Shown: positions 18,983-28,349, counted from the stretch's first letter. The stretch: DNA of 64,000 bases from UMGS1696 sp964623635 (GCA_964623635.1 CAZUUA010000002.1:114723-178722); one strand, 5' to 3'. Program-made: numbers and translations. Notes: a model not told the origin generated them from the letters alone.

Positions 18983-19636
18983 TCACTTCATCAAAGCCGC
19001 AAGCGCTTTTTTGATCATATCTTCCAGAGATGCTTCCGGATCCACGTGCTTCATGGCTGCCGTGATCTCCGACCGAGAATATCCCAGCACCAGCAGTGCC
19101 TCCTGTGCATCTGCCAGCTTGCCGGATGTGGCTGACTTTTTCTCTTTTCCAGCACCACTTTCCGGCAGCGGAACGCCATCGGTGGCAGGGTACAGCTTCG
19201 ACAGCTTTTCCTTCAGCTCCAACACGATCCGTGCCGCTGTCTTCGCACCCACACCCGGTGCCTTGGAAATGGCCTTGGTGTCCTCTGCCGCAATGGAAAG
19301 TGCCAGCGTCCGTGGTGTCATCAGCGACAAAATCGACATACCGGCCTTGGGCCCCACGCCTTGTACCGAGATCAGCAGCTTGAACATGGCAAGCTCCTCC
19401 GACGTGGCAAATCCATAGAGATCCACCGCATCCTCGTGTATCGCCATATACGTGAACAGCCGCACCTTCTCCGGATTTTCCTTGGGTGTTCCATCCGGTC
19501 CGTAGCCGGGAGAGGGCAGCTTGGACAATGTCCCGGCCGACACGTGCACCAGGTAGCCCACACCGGCACATTCGATCACCACCGAACAGCCCACCGGATC
19601 CACTTGAAATAAAATACCGTATAGTGTATTGATCAT
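18983..19636 (-). CDS. ruvA: Holliday junction branch migration protein RuvA
   Basis: 217 residues, typical. N-terminal OB fold (MINTLYGILFQVDPVGCSVVIEC), helix-hairpin-helix motifs around LISVQGVGPKAGMSIL and ISKAPGVGAKTAARIV, and a C-terminal RuvB-contact domain (~165-217) after a charged linker. It binds four-way junctions and recruits RuvB. It lies 19 bases after the YfhO-type gene and directly before ruvB. Confidence 0.96.
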   Translation of the reverse strand: MINTLYGILFQVDPVGCSVVIECAGVGYLVHVSAGTLSKLPSPGYGPDGTPKENPEKVRLFTYMAIHEDAVDLYGFATSEELAMFKLLISVQGVGPKAGMSILSLMTPRTLALSIAAEDTKAISKAPGVGAKTAARIVLELKEKLSKLYPATDGVPLPESGAGKEKKSATSGKLADAQEALLVLGYSRSEITAAMKHVDPEASLEDMIKKALAALMK

Positions 19637-19654
19637 GCAAAAATTCCTAACTTA

Positions 19655-22444
19655 TCACAAATAATACCGTCTTCGTACATCCCAAACCGATGCTGCCGCA
19701 TAGAGCACCACGCCGGACAGAGACAGGATCGCCCCGTATTTCACGCAGTCCGGCCGATACCGCAGCTCTACCTCGTGAGAACCGGCGTTGATCCGGAAGC
19801 CCACCAGCGCATCCATGAGACAAAGTGTTTCCACCTTTTCGCCGTCCACATAGATCTTCCAACCGGCATCGTAGGGAATGGAAGTGAATACGGCAGTCTT
19901 GTCGTCGGTTGCGGTGATGGTACCGGTAATCACGTCGTCCCGGACACTGCAGGCCGCCATCTTGCCCTTCTGCAGCTCTGCGATCACTTCGGTGAACACA
20001 TCCTCGTGGAAGTACCAGAAGTACGAACAGCCGCTGGCCAGGTAAATATTATTCTCCTCCAGATACAGCGAGAACGTGTGCTCCCCTTCTTCCAGTACGC
20101 CCAGCTCCTGTACACAAAAGCTGTCGTCCGCAAAGAAGTCGCCGATCTTATGGTCGTCCAATTTGATCTCTGCGTCTCTTGGATATTCGCTGGGGAAGTA
20201 CACATACACCGGCAGCGTCTCCGTAATGTCCATCTCATACACGATCTTAGGCGTCAGTCCGCTGTCGTCTTCCTCGTATCCGGTGTGTCCCGTAGTGAAG
20301 GTAGGCGAGACACCCTTGGTCTCTGATTCATCCGCATCCACCTTGGTGAAGACCTCGACCTCCCGACCCAGCATGGCAGAGAGCATATGGTTCATCATCT
20401 GGAACGGCGTCTTGTATTCCACCGCATCGGCATAGGTATCCCGAATGAACGGCAATTCATTTTCTTCCAGCTCCCGATCCTCATCCTCATTGTATTCTGC
20501 ATAGGTCAGAATATCCTCGGATACCGCAAACAATACGCCCAGATCGTAGGGATTCTCCCAGATCTCGATCTCATCCGCTGACGTGCCCACCAGCGTGTAC
20601 ATTTCTTCCATGTACGCCGGCATGGTACTGTCCGTTCCCTTGTCTGCCATCACATACCGCAGCCCCAAAAGGGAATTGGTGACCGGGTTGCCGCCATAGT
20701 ACATGGACCAGTGGGAACGAGCCGACAGACCCATTTGCTTTAGGAACCGGATGGACTTGGCATTCAGCGTGGAGGTGGAGTTGGACAGTCCGTTGATATC
20801 GATGGCAAAGTTGTCGTTCTTCTTCCGGTGCTTCAGCTTTTCCGACCGGTAGAAGCTGTCCTTGCCATATTTCGCATCATCGATCTCCTCCATGTCCTCG
20901 ACCGCTTCACTGAACCGATCCACAAAATTCCGGTAACCGGCACGATTGGAGTAGGCAACATCCGCATCCAGAGAATACGCCATGGCAACACCGTTACAGA
21001 TCAGCTCGAACACCACGAACATCACCAGATACAGTTCCGGATTGGAGTACAGCTGTACGTCGTCCGGAGCCTTGTCCCGCAGCGCATAGGGCACCAAAAT
21101 CCCAAAACCGGCAAGGAAGAACAGCCCGGCCCAGACCGTCAGAAAGTCCTGTACGTTGTCGTATTCGAAGGCCTGCATGACCAACAGCAGCGCGCCGGCT
21201 CCGATGCAGGACGGCAGGATCTTTTTGACCCCGGTCTCCTTGAGATGCACGAAACCGTCATAGGCCATCACCAAGGTCAGGAATACGAACATAAAGGCAA
21301 ACCGGGCATTGAGCCAGTTGGGTCTCTGGAAACCATGCCAGATGATGTCCAGTATGCTGAAGTTGAAACCGGCCATGAGAAAACCAAGGGTCGCCAGACT
21401 GCCCACCTTGTGCCGCAGCCGGATCCCAGGTGCCGCAAAGTACAGAGGCAGCAACACCAGCGTCAGGGTACCACTGTACAAAAAGGGCATCCCGGAGGGC
21501 CGTACGGAGTCATAGGAGCCAAAGTACATTTTGGTCAGCAGCTCTAAAAAATCGAATAACTGCTTGGCATCGTATTTGGGGTCGGAAAATTCCAGCTTCC
21601 CGAAGGACAGACTGTAGTACACCGGCAGAATGATCACCGCCGACATAGCGACCGCCAACAGGGAATACACTACCATCCGCAGCAGTGCCTTCCAGAAAGC
21701 GTGGGAACCCCAGTGCAGTCCCCGTTCCGCAGGCGTCATGGTTGCATACCGAATGAAGAAATATACCGCCAGAAACAGGCAGGTCATGTAGCCAATGTAA
21801 AAGTTAGACAGGATCGCCACCGCCAGCGCACCCACATACAGCCGGAACCGTCCTTCCTTGATCAGCAGATCCATGCCGTACAGGATCAGCGGAAACAGCA
21901 CCACATTGTCGATCCACATGATATTGTGCTGCATCACCACCACATAGGAGCACAGCGCATACATACAGGAGAACATCACAGTCCACACCGGCCGAGCCAT
22001 ACGGGTCTTGGTCAGGTAGTACCCGAAGGTCAACCCACAAAGCCCCGTCTTGATCACAAGCAGGAATAGCAGCGATTCGGTCATCATACGCTTGGGCAGC
22101 AGTGCCACCAAAAAGGACAGCGGGGAAGAAAGATAGTACGCAAAGATCCCCATGAATTCTCCACCCAGTGCTCTCTCAAAGGAGTACAGCAGAGAATCGC
22201 CGGAAACCAAAATGTTTCGCAGCTTCTCAAAATAGTACACATACTGCGCATTCAGATCCAGCACCAGCACGGAGTTTTCCCCCAGAGGCCAGATCATCAG
22301 GCAAAGGTAAATGAGCAGCATGAGTAGCGCCGGCAACAAAAAACAAACAGACAGGATCTTCGAAAACGGCGGAATGTGCGTGGACTTCCAAAGTCCCGGC
22401 TTTTCTTCCGACAGTGTCAGATCCGGTGTAGGCATAGCATCCAT
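19655..22444 (-). CDS. YfhO-family polytopic membrane protein
   Basis: 929 residues. About 12 hydrophobic segments fill residues ~25-470, beginning with ILSVCFLLPALLMLLIYLCL; a long extracytoplasmic part (~490-890) and one last helix (~900-918) follow. YfhO proteins resemble C-type glycosyltransferases and are linked in Bacillus and Listeria to glycosylation of lipoteichoic acid or other envelope polymers. The N-terminal segment NSVLVLDLNAQYVYYFEKL is characteristic. GAGG lies 7 bases before ATG 22444. Gene order DUF951-yfhO-ruvAB is contiguous on the minus strand. Confidence 0.85.
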   Translation of the reverse strand: MDAMPTPDLTLSEEKPGLWKSTHIPPFSKILSVCFLLPALLMLLIYLCLMIWPLGENSVLVLDLNAQYVYYFEKLRNILVSGDSLLYSFERALGGEFMGIFAYYLSSPLSFLVALLPKRMMTESLLFLLVIKTGLCGLTFGYYLTKTRMARPVWTVMFSCMYALCSYVVVMQHNIMWIDNVVLFPLILYGMDLLIKEGRFRLYVGALAVAILSNFYIGYMTCLFLAVYFFIRYATMTPAERGLHWGSHAFWKALLRMVVYSLLAVAMSAVIILPVYYSLSFGKLEFSDPKYDAKQLFDFLELLTKMYFGSYDSVRPSGMPFLYSGTLTLVLLPLYFAAPGIRLRHKVGSLATLGFLMAGFNFSILDIIWHGFQRPNWLNARFAFMFVFLTLVMAYDGFVHLKETGVKKILPSCIGAGALLLVMQAFEYDNVQDFLTVWAGLFFLAGFGILVPYALRDKAPDDVQLYSNPELYLVMFVVFELICNGVAMAYSLDADVAYSNRAGYRNFVDRFSEAVEDMEEIDDAKYGKDSFYRSEKLKHRKKNDNFAIDINGLSNSTSTLNAKSIRFLKQMGLSARSHWSMYYGGNPVTNSLLGLRYVMADKGTDSTMPAYMEEMYTLVGTSADEIEIWENPYDLGVLFAVSEDILTYAEYNEDEDRELEENELPFIRDTYADAVEYKTPFQMMNHMLSAMLGREVEVFTKVDADESETKGVSPTFTTGHTGYEEDDSGLTPKIVYEMDITETLPVYVYFPSEYPRDAEIKLDDHKIGDFFADDSFCVQELGVLEEGEHTFSLYLEENNIYLASGCSYFWYFHEDVFTEVIAELQKGKMAACSVRDDVITGTITATDDKTAVFTSIPYDAGWKIYVDGEKVETLCLMDALVGFRINAGSHEVELRYRPDCVKYGAILSLSGVVLYAAASVWDVRRRYYL

Positions 22445-22469
22445 GAAACAACCTCGATAATAGAAAGAA

Positions 22470-22679
22470 TCATTCCTCTGTACGATCCGGCGAGGGGATC
22501 ACCTTGCGCAGTGCTTTCTCCACCTTTTCCCGTGGCAGCACCATATCTCGCCCACAACCTTCACAGACCAGCCGAATGTCACTGCCGATCCGCAGCACCT
22601 GAAACCGTTTGGCACCGCAGGGATGTGCTTTTTTCATTTCCAGCGTATCTCCTACAGCGATCTTGGGGATTTGCCGCAT
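22470..22679 (-). CDS. DUF951 family small protein
   Basis: 69 residues. VGDTLEMKKAHPCGAKRF and RLVCEGCGRDMVLPREKVEKAL are the signature of DUF951, a short OB-like fold with Cys residues that may bind zinc. Its function is not known. I chose ATG 22679 because AGGAGG lies 5 bases before it; a TTG-started reading from 22697 would begin before that SD. Confidence 0.85.
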   Translation of the reverse strand: MRQIPKIAVGDTLEMKKAHPCGAKRFQVLRIGSDIRLVCEGCGRDMVLPREKVEKALRKVIPSPDRTEE

Positions 22680-22747
22680 ACGTCCTCCTGTACGCAAGGA
22701 AAGGTGCGAACGTTTGTGTGTACGTGTCCCTTCCCGGTAGTATCTTC

Positions 22748-22776
22748 ATTATACCATGTTTATACAGGAAAATCAA
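22748..22776 (-). promoter_or_regulatory. Sigma-A promoter before the DUF951 gene
   Basis: Minus strand TTGATT (22771-22776), 17-bp spacer ending ATGG, TATAAT (22748-22753). It could drive the DUF951-yfhO-ruvAB run. Confidence 0.75.
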
Positions 22777-22820
22777 GTAGCCAGACGAAAAAATGTGCGG
22801 TATCCCCATGCGCCATTCGC

Positions 22821-22859
22821 CAAAAGAGGCAGGACACCTACATAGAATGTCCTACCTCT
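22821..22859 (-). terminator. Terminator after the SGNH hydrolase gene
   Basis: AGAGG-AGGACA arm (from 22825) pairs with TGTCCT-CCTCT (22848-22859) with one mismatch; on the minus strand a TTTT run follows. Confidence 0.7.
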
Positions 22860-22864
22860 GCAGC

Positions 22865-23425
22865 TCATGCACGGTTCGTGGCTTCCCGGATCACCTTGGC
22901 TACCTGCTCGGCACAGACCCGGATCCCGTCGTCGGTCAGATGGATGTTGTCGTCCTTCCGGATGAAGCGATCGATGTCCGCATACATCAGACTGTGCAGG
23001 TCGTTGATCTGTACGCCCATATCGGCCAGCATCGGCACCACAGCCTGGTTGTACCGGATGATCACATCGTTTTTGTTATGGGGATTCTGCTCCGTCACCG
23101 GCGTAGTGGTGGCAAATATCACCGTTCCGTGGCGATTCAGCAGGATCTTGGCAATGCGCTTCATAAAGTCCAGATAGGTGTCCAGCGGCGTGAAATACCC
23201 ATCACCAAAGATATCGCAGACATCCCATAACCCATTGTTCCAGTGTACGATCTCCGAGCCGGCCATATCTCCGGCCCAGTCCCACATACCACGCAGGGTG
23301 TACTGTGCGAACCGGCAGTTGTCGCCCGGCTGCCAGACGTTGTATTCCTCTCCCAAAAGTGCCGGTACCATCGTACCATACCCGATCTGTCGGATGGAAT
23401 CTCCCAGCAGTGTGACCTTTGTCAT
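22865..23425 (-). CDS. SGNH/GDSL hydrolase, cytoplasmic
   Basis: 186 residues from ATG 23425. Block I TLLGDSIRQIGYG gives Ser9; a WNNGLWD segment (~65) acts as the block II/III region; block V NIHLTDDGI gives the Asp/His pair near residue 165. Similar proteins are acyl-esterases or acetylxylan esterase-like enzymes of carbohydrate clusters. There is no signal peptide. AGAAAGAGG precedes the chosen start; the longer reading to 23500 begins at the -35 box of its promoter. Confidence 0.82.
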   Translation of the reverse strand: MTKVTLLGDSIRQIGYGTMVPALLGEEYNVWQPGDNCRFAQYTLRGMWDWAGDMAGSEIVHWNNGLWDVCDIFGDGYFTPLDTYLDFMKRIAKILLNRHGTVIFATTTPVTEQNPHNKNDVIIRYNQAVVPMLADMGVQINDLHSLMYADIDRFIRKDDNIHLTDDGIRVCAEQVAKVIREATNRA

Positions 23426-23471
23426 ATCAAACCTCTTTCTGCGCAAAATACGCAACATCGTTACACCGCTT

Positions 23472-23500
23472 AGTATACAGGATTTTGGGACCAAATGCAA
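23472..23500 (-). promoter_or_regulatory. Sigma-A promoter of the SGNH hydrolase gene
   Basis: Minus strand TTGCAT (23495-23500), 17-bp spacer, TATACT (23472-23477). Confidence 0.75.
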
Positions 23501-23540
23501 GAGAAAAATGCCATGTTGTCATAAAAATTTCGCTACACCC

Positions 23541-23569
23541 TTGACTTTTTCCGACAATACTGCTATACT
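23541..23569 (+). promoter_or_regulatory. Sigma-A promoter of the alpha/beta hydrolase gene
   Basis: TTGACT (23541-23546), 17-bp spacer, TATACT (23564-23569). It is divergent from the promoter at 23472-23500. Confidence 0.8.
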
Positions 23570-23606
23570 GTACAGGAAGAAGATCCGTGTACACAGGAGG
23601 CTCCCT

Positions 23607-24344
23607 ATGGAACATACAGAATGGTTTGGCTACAAACGCTTGGATTTCACCTTTGAAGACAGAGACGCACTGCTCATCTTCCCGAATGAGGACGGCTGGG
23701 GCAGCGGCAAATGGGCTTGCAAGATGGAATATTTTGGTGCTTTCCCGGCTCTGGAATGCGACCTGTTGGCGGCCGGCTTCCATCTTGCCTATCTGAAAAA
23801 CAAAAATCGCTGGGGCGTTGATGAAGATCACCACGCTAGAGCCCGGTTCGCTGCATATCTGGCAAAGGAATATGGCCTTGCCGAAAAGTTCATTCCCATC
23901 GGCATGAGCTGCGGTGGACTGCATTCCGTGAACTTTGCTTCCCGTTATCCGGATCTGGTCAGCGTACTGTATCTGGATGCCCCGGTCATGAACCTGCTGT
24001 CCTGTCCCATGGGCTATGGTGTCGGCGATGTATATGGGGAAAATAACAGCGGCTGGCAGGAAGTAGCGGATGCCTACGGTTTCACGCTCTCCGATCTGAT
24101 CACCTACAGAGAACACCCCATCGACCGGATCCCCACACTCATCGAGCATAAGATCCCGGTGGCCCTGATCTACGGCGACAGCGACCCGGTGGTGCCCTAT
24201 ATCGAAAACGGTAAGCTGCTGGAGGACGCATACAAAGCCGCAGGACTGCCGCTGTACTGCGTAGGCAAGCCCGGTTGCTCTCATCATCCGCACGGCCTGG
24301 AGGAGCGGAGTGAACTGCTGGCATTCCTGAAGCAATATTGTTAA
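23607..24344 (+). CDS. Alpha/beta hydrolase, unknown substrate
   Basis: 245 residues from ATG 23607 (SD AGGAGG). The nucleophile elbow GMSCGG has Ser101, the acid is probably in YGDSDPVVPY (~193), and the histidine in GCSHHPHGL (~228), completing a hydrolase triad. No signal peptide. The lack of a lid domain and the shared divergent promoter region with an SGNH hydrolase suggest an esterase working in cytoplasmic glycan deacylation. This is inference; peptidase or lipase activity is also possible. Confidence 0.8.
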   Translation: MEHTEWFGYKRLDFTFEDRDALLIFPNEDGWGSGKWACKMEYFGAFPALECDLLAAGFHLAYLKNKNRWGVDEDHHARARFAAYLAKEYGLAEKFIPIGMSCGGLHSVNFASRYPDLVSVLYLDAPVMNLLSCPMGYGVGDVYGENNSGWQEVADAYGFTLSDLITYREHPIDRIPTLIEHKIPVALIYGDSDPVVPYIENGKLLEDAYKAAGLPLYCVGKPGCSHHPHGLEERSELLAFLKQYC

Positions 24345-24412
24345 GCGTTTATACAATACTGCCAATTTCATAAAATACAAAAAACTATCATCATAAAACG
24401 GAGGATCAAATT

Positions 24413-25399
24413 ATGGTTAAAGTTGCAATGCTGAGCAAATGGCACGTTCATGCTGGTGGATACGCCAACATGATCAAGAACAGCGGCAAGGCAGAGATCG
24501 TTGCCGTATGGGACGACGATACCGCCAGAGGGGAAGCTTGGGCTGCTGAGTTGGGCGCAGAATTCATGCCTGATCTGGATGCACTGCTGGCAAGAGATGA
24601 CATCGATGCCGTAGTGTGTGACACACCTACCACGGCCCACCACGACATCCTGATCAAGGCTGCCAAGGCCGGTAAGCACATCTTCACCGAAAAGGCTCTG
24701 TGCCCCACCGTAAAGGAATGCGAAGAAGTGAAGGCTGCCATCGAAGAAGCCGGTGTCACCTTTGTGATCAGCTATCCCCAGAGAGGTCGCCCGGCCGTAC
24801 AGTTCGCTAAGGAAATGATCGCTAAGGATATGTTTGGCAAGATCACCCTGGTCAGAATGCGGGATGCTCACTCCGGCGTGTCCGGCAACTGGCTGCCTGA
24901 CTACTGGTTCGAAAAGAAGGACGCAGCCGGCGGTGCTATGATGGACCTGGGCTGCCATCCCATGTATCTGCTGGCCTACTTCCTTGGTAAGCCCAAGAGA
25001 GTTACCGGTATGTACACCGCTCCTTATGGCAAGCCGGTAGACGAAAACGCCGTAGCCATCGCTGAATTTGAAGGCGGCGCACTGGGCGTTGCGGAGACCA
25101 GCTTTATCTCCTACAACTCTCCCCAGACCTTGGAGATCTACGGTACCGAAGGTTCCATGATCGCGCACGGCAACGACGTACAGTTCTCCTCCTCCAAGCT
25201 GGGCGGCATCAAGAACGGCTTCTTTACCCCGGATCTGCCCAGAGAAAAGCCGGCACCGCTGAACCAGTTCATCGACTGTGTAGACGCCGGCAAGCCTGCA
25301 CCGGAAGAGCTGAACATCGACGCAGCCATCGCGTTGACCGAACTGCTGGAAAACTCCTACATCGGCGACGCAAACAATTCCATCGTGGTTGTTGACTGA
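24413..25399 (+). CDS. Gfo/Idh/MocA family NAD(P)-dependent oxidoreductase
   Basis: 328 residues. N-terminal Rossmann fold begins KVAMLSKWHVHAGGYANMI (slightly atypical: the glycine loop is replaced by SKWHVHA), then EKALCPTVKECEEV, the counterpart of the EKP motif with Pro replaced by Ala. The C-terminal alpha/beta domain holds AGGAMMDLGCHPMYLLAYFLG with the usual Asp and His. Such enzymes oxidise or epimerise sugars and inositols. GGAGG precedes the ATG; a terminator follows, so it is probably monocistronic or co-transcribed with the hydrolase 69 bases upstream. Confidence 0.88.
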   Translation: MVKVAMLSKWHVHAGGYANMIKNSGKAEIVAVWDDDTARGEAWAAELGAEFMPDLDALLARDDIDAVVCDTPTTAHHDILIKAAKAGKHIFTEKALCPTVKECEEVKAAIEEAGVTFVISYPQRGRPAVQFAKEMIAKDMFGKITLVRMRDAHSGVSGNWLPDYWFEKKDAAGGAMMDLGCHPMYLLAYFLGKPKRVTGMYTAPYGKPVDENAVAIAEFEGGALGVAETSFISYNSPQTLEIYGTEGSMIAHGNDVQFSSSKLGGIKNGFFTPDLPREKPAPLNQFIDCVDAGKPAPEELNIDAAIALTELLENSYIGDANNSIVVVD

Positions 25400-25413
25400 A
25401 CCAAATAGCGTGC

Positions 25414-25443
25414 AAAACAGACCTGTTTTCGGGTCTGTTTTTG
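25414..25443 (+). terminator. Terminator after the oxidoreductase gene
   Basis: AAAACAGACC (25414-25423), 7-base loop, GGGTCTGTTTTT (25431-25442). Confidence 0.88.
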
Positions 25444-25494
25444 TGTTATCATGCCGATTTCCCTTGATTTTTTCAGAAAATTTTCGCTCTGCCC

Positions 25495-25523
25495 TTGACA
25501 GTACGCCGTCGGAATGGTACAAT
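25495..25523 (+). promoter_or_regulatory. Sigma-A promoter of asnA
   Basis: TTGACA (25495-25500), 17-bp spacer ending ATGG, TACAAT (25518-25523). Confidence 0.82.
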
Positions 25524-25532
25524 AATCCTGTT

Positions 25533-25590
25533 GGATATATGTGTGCTTCCGGCTCGGCTCCAACCTCCGCAGACGGGAGCGGCTATATCC
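25533..25590 (+). promoter_or_regulatory. Structured leader hairpin before asnA
   Basis: GGATATA (25533-25539) pairs with TATATCC (25584-25590), enclosing an inner stem GCTCC (25557-25561)/GGAGC (25576-25580). It lies at the 5' end of the predicted transcript, 30 bases before the start. It matches no riboswitch class I know and has no T-box core or T-run. Role unknown. Confidence 0.4.
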
Positions 25591-25620
25591 ATGCGAAATT
25601 CTGAAATCGAGGTCATTTTT

Positions 25621-26628
25621 ATGGCAAAAACATACATTCCTGACGGATACAAAGCCAAGCTGTCTGTCTATGAGACCCAGCGAGCCATCGACTACATCAA
25701 GCGGTATTTCCAGCGCAGCCTTGCGAAAGCACTGCACCTGAAACGAGTTTCCGCACCACTGTTTGTAGCAGATAACTCCGGGCTCAACGACAACCTGAAC
25801 GGCGTGGAGCGTCCCGTGTCCTTTGATGTGCCCGGCGTGGGTGTAGAGGCCGAGGTGGTGCATTCCCTGGCAAAGTGGAAGAGACTGGCCCTGAAGCAGT
25901 ACGAATTCTATGTGGGCAACGGCCTGTATACCGATATGAATGCCATCCGCCGGGACGAGGAGCCGGACAATATCCATTCCATCTACGTGGACCAGTGGGA
26001 CTGGGAAAAGGTCATCGATCGGAGTATGCGCAACGTGGACTATTTGAAAGCCACCGTGCAGGCTATCGTGGATGCCGTGTGTGATACCAACGAGGCGTTG
26101 CAGGACGAATTCCCGTGTCTGAACTGCAAGCTCGACCGGAACGTATCCTTTGTCACCACCGCCGAGCTGGAAGCGCTGTATCCCGATCTGACTCCCAGCC
26201 AGAGAGAAAGTGCCTACGTGCAGGAACACCACACCACATTCCTGATGCAGATCGGCGGCAAGCTGAAAAACGGTAAGCCCCACGATGGACGTGCCCCCGA
26301 CTACGACGACTGGTCCCTGAACGGCGATATCCTAATCTGGAACGAGGTGCTGGGTCGTGCCTTTGAAATTTCTTCCATGGGTATCCGGGTAGACGAGACC
26401 TCCTTGGCATCCCAGCTGAACGAAGCAGGCTGCAACGACAGACGAGAGCTGCCCTTCCATAAAATGCTGCTGAACGGGGAGCTGCCGCTGACTATGGGTG
26501 GCGGTATCGGCCAGTCCCGGCTGTGTATGCTGATGATGCAGACCGCACACATCGGGGAAGTGCAGGTGAGCCTGTGGGATCCGGAGACCATTCGCATCTG
26601 CCGGGAAAAAGGCGTACGACTGCTGTAA
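25621..26628 (+). CDS. asnA: Aspartate--ammonia ligase
   Basis: 335 residues, normal for AsnA. It makes asparagine from aspartate, ammonia and ATP. The class II synthetase-like fold is shown by ETQRAIDYIKRYFQ near the start, VSAPLFV, RPVSFDVPG, AEVVHSLAKWKR, LNGDILIWNEVL and the C-terminal GGGIGQSRLCMLMM. ATG 25621 has GAGGT 9 bases upstream and starts the conserved MAKTYIP; the frame is open further upstream, but that part would be the structured leader. Confidence 0.96.
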   Translation: MAKTYIPDGYKAKLSVYETQRAIDYIKRYFQRSLAKALHLKRVSAPLFVADNSGLNDNLNGVERPVSFDVPGVGVEAEVVHSLAKWKRLALKQYEFYVGNGLYTDMNAIRRDEEPDNIHSIYVDQWDWEKVIDRSMRNVDYLKATVQAIVDAVCDTNEALQDEFPCLNCKLDRNVSFVTTAELEALYPDLTPSQRESAYVQEHHTTFLMQIGGKLKNGKPHDGRAPDYDDWSLNGDILIWNEVLGRAFEISSMGIRVDETSLASQLNEAGCNDRRELPFHKMLLNGELPLTMGGGIGQSRLCMLMMQTAHIGEVQVSLWDPETIRICREKGVRLL

Positions 26629-26668
26629 ACGGGTACAGGTGACCCCACTTTTGGGAAAGGAGCAAAAC

Positions 26669-28225
26669 GTGACAACGATTACCGAGAAAATGGATCGCAG
26701 CCGGGTGTATGGCTACCTGCGTGCCGATGGAGAGCGAATGGTCAATGCCCGTGGGGAAGAGGTGCTGCTGACCGGTATGGGGCTGGGCAACTGGCTGGTA
26801 CCGGAAGGCTATATGTGGCGCTTGGGCGGTCGATACAATTCTCCCCGCCAAATCGAAGAATTGGTGCGAGACCTGTGCGGCAGTGCTTATGCAGCGTATT
26901 TTTGGTGCAAATTCCGAGAAAACTACATTACGGAAAACGACATCCGTGCGATGGCAGAAGCCGGCTTCAACTCTGTTCGTGTGCCTATCAACTGGCGTGT
27001 CTTGATGGAGGATGAGCCCGGTATCCTCTGGAAGGAAGACGGCTTCCGGCTGCTGGATCGTTTGCTGGATTGGTGCGAGGTCTGGAAGCTGTATGTGATC
27101 CTGGATATCCACTGTGCTCCCGGCGGACAGACCGGCAGCAATATCGACGACTCCATCGACAATATCCCACGTCTGTTCACCGATACCCGGTCGGATTCTT
27201 GGGAGAAAGCGCTGTCTCTGTGGGAACAGATCGCCAAGCGGTATCGGGATCGCTGGATCGTGGGTATGTACGATCTGCTCAACGAGCCCTGCCGTTCGCC
27301 TATGCCGAATGCACCGGAGCTGCCAAACCTGGATCACCGGCTGAAAGCGTTCTATAAAGAAGTCATCGCCCGGATCCGACAGGTGGATAAGCTGCATATG
27401 CTGTCTCTGGAAGGGCCTCAGTGGGCGACCCGTGTGGATATTTTTGACGAGCACTACGACGACAATATGTGCCTCCACTTCCATCGCTATTGGTTGCCGC
27501 CTACACCGGATGCCTATACGCCCTATCTGGAAAAGCAGAAAGAATGGCACTATCCCCTGTATCTGGGCGAGACAGGCGAAAACCATATGGAATGGTTCTC
27601 CGCTATGTATCCAATGTCGGCCGAGCTGAACATTGGATACAACATCTGGCCGTGGAAGAAAATGGACACCGACAGTTCGCCTTGTTCCGTAAAGAAGCCC
27701 GATGGCTGGGACGATATCATTGCCTATTCCCATGGCGGCGATCGTCCTTCCTATGCAGAAGCTCAGGCGGCCTTTGATGGATATCTGCAAAATATGCGGT
27801 ACGAGAATTGCGACCACGTTGCCAATGTCATTCCCTCGATCTTCCGTCGTCCCGGATGCAGCATTCGTGCCTGTGCTTGGAAGCAGATGGAAAACGTTGC
27901 CATGGTGGACGAAGCCGGTGTTGCCGTGACGACCGATTGGGAAAAAGCACAGGCGCAGTTTACCGCCGACAGCTGGGCAGCGTACACCTTTTACGCCGTA
28001 GGCGATCCCGGCGTGCTGGTGTTCGAAGCAGATTTTGACGGTGCAATGCTGGCCGTATCCGAAAACGGAGAGACCCTGCTGCGGACGTCCGCCAGTGGTG
28101 TGCGAACCTTCCGGCTCGAGAAAAAGTGCATCGGAGACAGCCTTGTGCGGATCGAATGCATGAAGGGCAGCTTCCATCTGCGGCGCATCCACTATCTGCC
28201 AAGCCAAAACGACAGCGATAAATAA
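26669..28225 (+). CDS. Glycoside hydrolase family 5-type beta-glycanase, intracellular
   Basis: 518 residues from GTG 26669. The TIM barrel has FNSVRVPINW (~108), ILDIHCAPGGQ, the acid/base glutamate in YDLLNEP (Glu206) and the nucleophile in LYLGETGE (Glu301), typical of GH5. GH5 members cut beta-glucans, mannans or related glycans. No signal peptide, so it acts on imported oligosaccharides. Residues ~415-518 form a small beta-rich C-terminal domain. AAAGGAG lies 7 bases before the GTG; an earlier GTG at 26639 lacks an SD. It follows asnA by 40 bases and may be read through. Confidence 0.86.
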   Translation: MTTITEKMDRSRVYGYLRADGERMVNARGEEVLLTGMGLGNWLVPEGYMWRLGGRYNSPRQIEELVRDLCGSAYAAYFWCKFRENYITENDIRAMAEAGFNSVRVPINWRVLMEDEPGILWKEDGFRLLDRLLDWCEVWKLYVILDIHCAPGGQTGSNIDDSIDNIPRLFTDTRSDSWEKALSLWEQIAKRYRDRWIVGMYDLLNEPCRSPMPNAPELPNLDHRLKAFYKEVIARIRQVDKLHMLSLEGPQWATRVDIFDEHYDDNMCLHFHRYWLPPTPDAYTPYLEKQKEWHYPLYLGETGENHMEWFSAMYPMSAELNIGYNIWPWKKMDTDSSPCSVKKPDGWDDIIAYSHGGDRPSYAEAQAAFDGYLQNMRYENCDHVANVIPSIFRRPGCSIRACAWKQMENVAMVDEAGVAVTTDWEKAQAQFTADSWAAYTFYAVGDPGVLVFEADFDGAMLAVSENGETLLRTSASGVRTFRLEKKCIGDSLVRIECMKGSFHLRRIHYLPSQNDSDK

Positions 28226-28246
28226 CTATGGCAAATTGACGAAAAT

Positions 28247-28275
28247 ACAGCATAGATAATGCTGTGGTTTATACA
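28247..28275 (+). terminator. Possible terminator after the GH5 gene
   Basis: ACAGCAT (28247-28253) and ATGCTGT (28259-28265) with a 5-base loop; only GGTTTAT follows, so the T-run is weak. Confidence 0.4.
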
Positions 28276-28320
28276 AAGCGTGAAAAAGTGAAAAAGGACA
28301 GAGAAATTTACAAAAAGCTC

Positions 28321-28349
28321 TTGCAAAATAGTCCCATTTCATGTAAAAT
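28321..28349 (+). promoter_or_regulatory. Sigma-A promoter of efp
   Basis: TTGCAA (28321-28326), 17-bp spacer ending CATG, TAAAAT (28344-28349). Confidence 0.7.

Noticed and set aside
26492..28207. 571-codon minus-strand frame opposite the GH5 gene
   Set aside because: It shadows a gene with clear GH5 catalytic motifs; its residues are His/Gln/Gly-rich as in antisense frames of this base composition.
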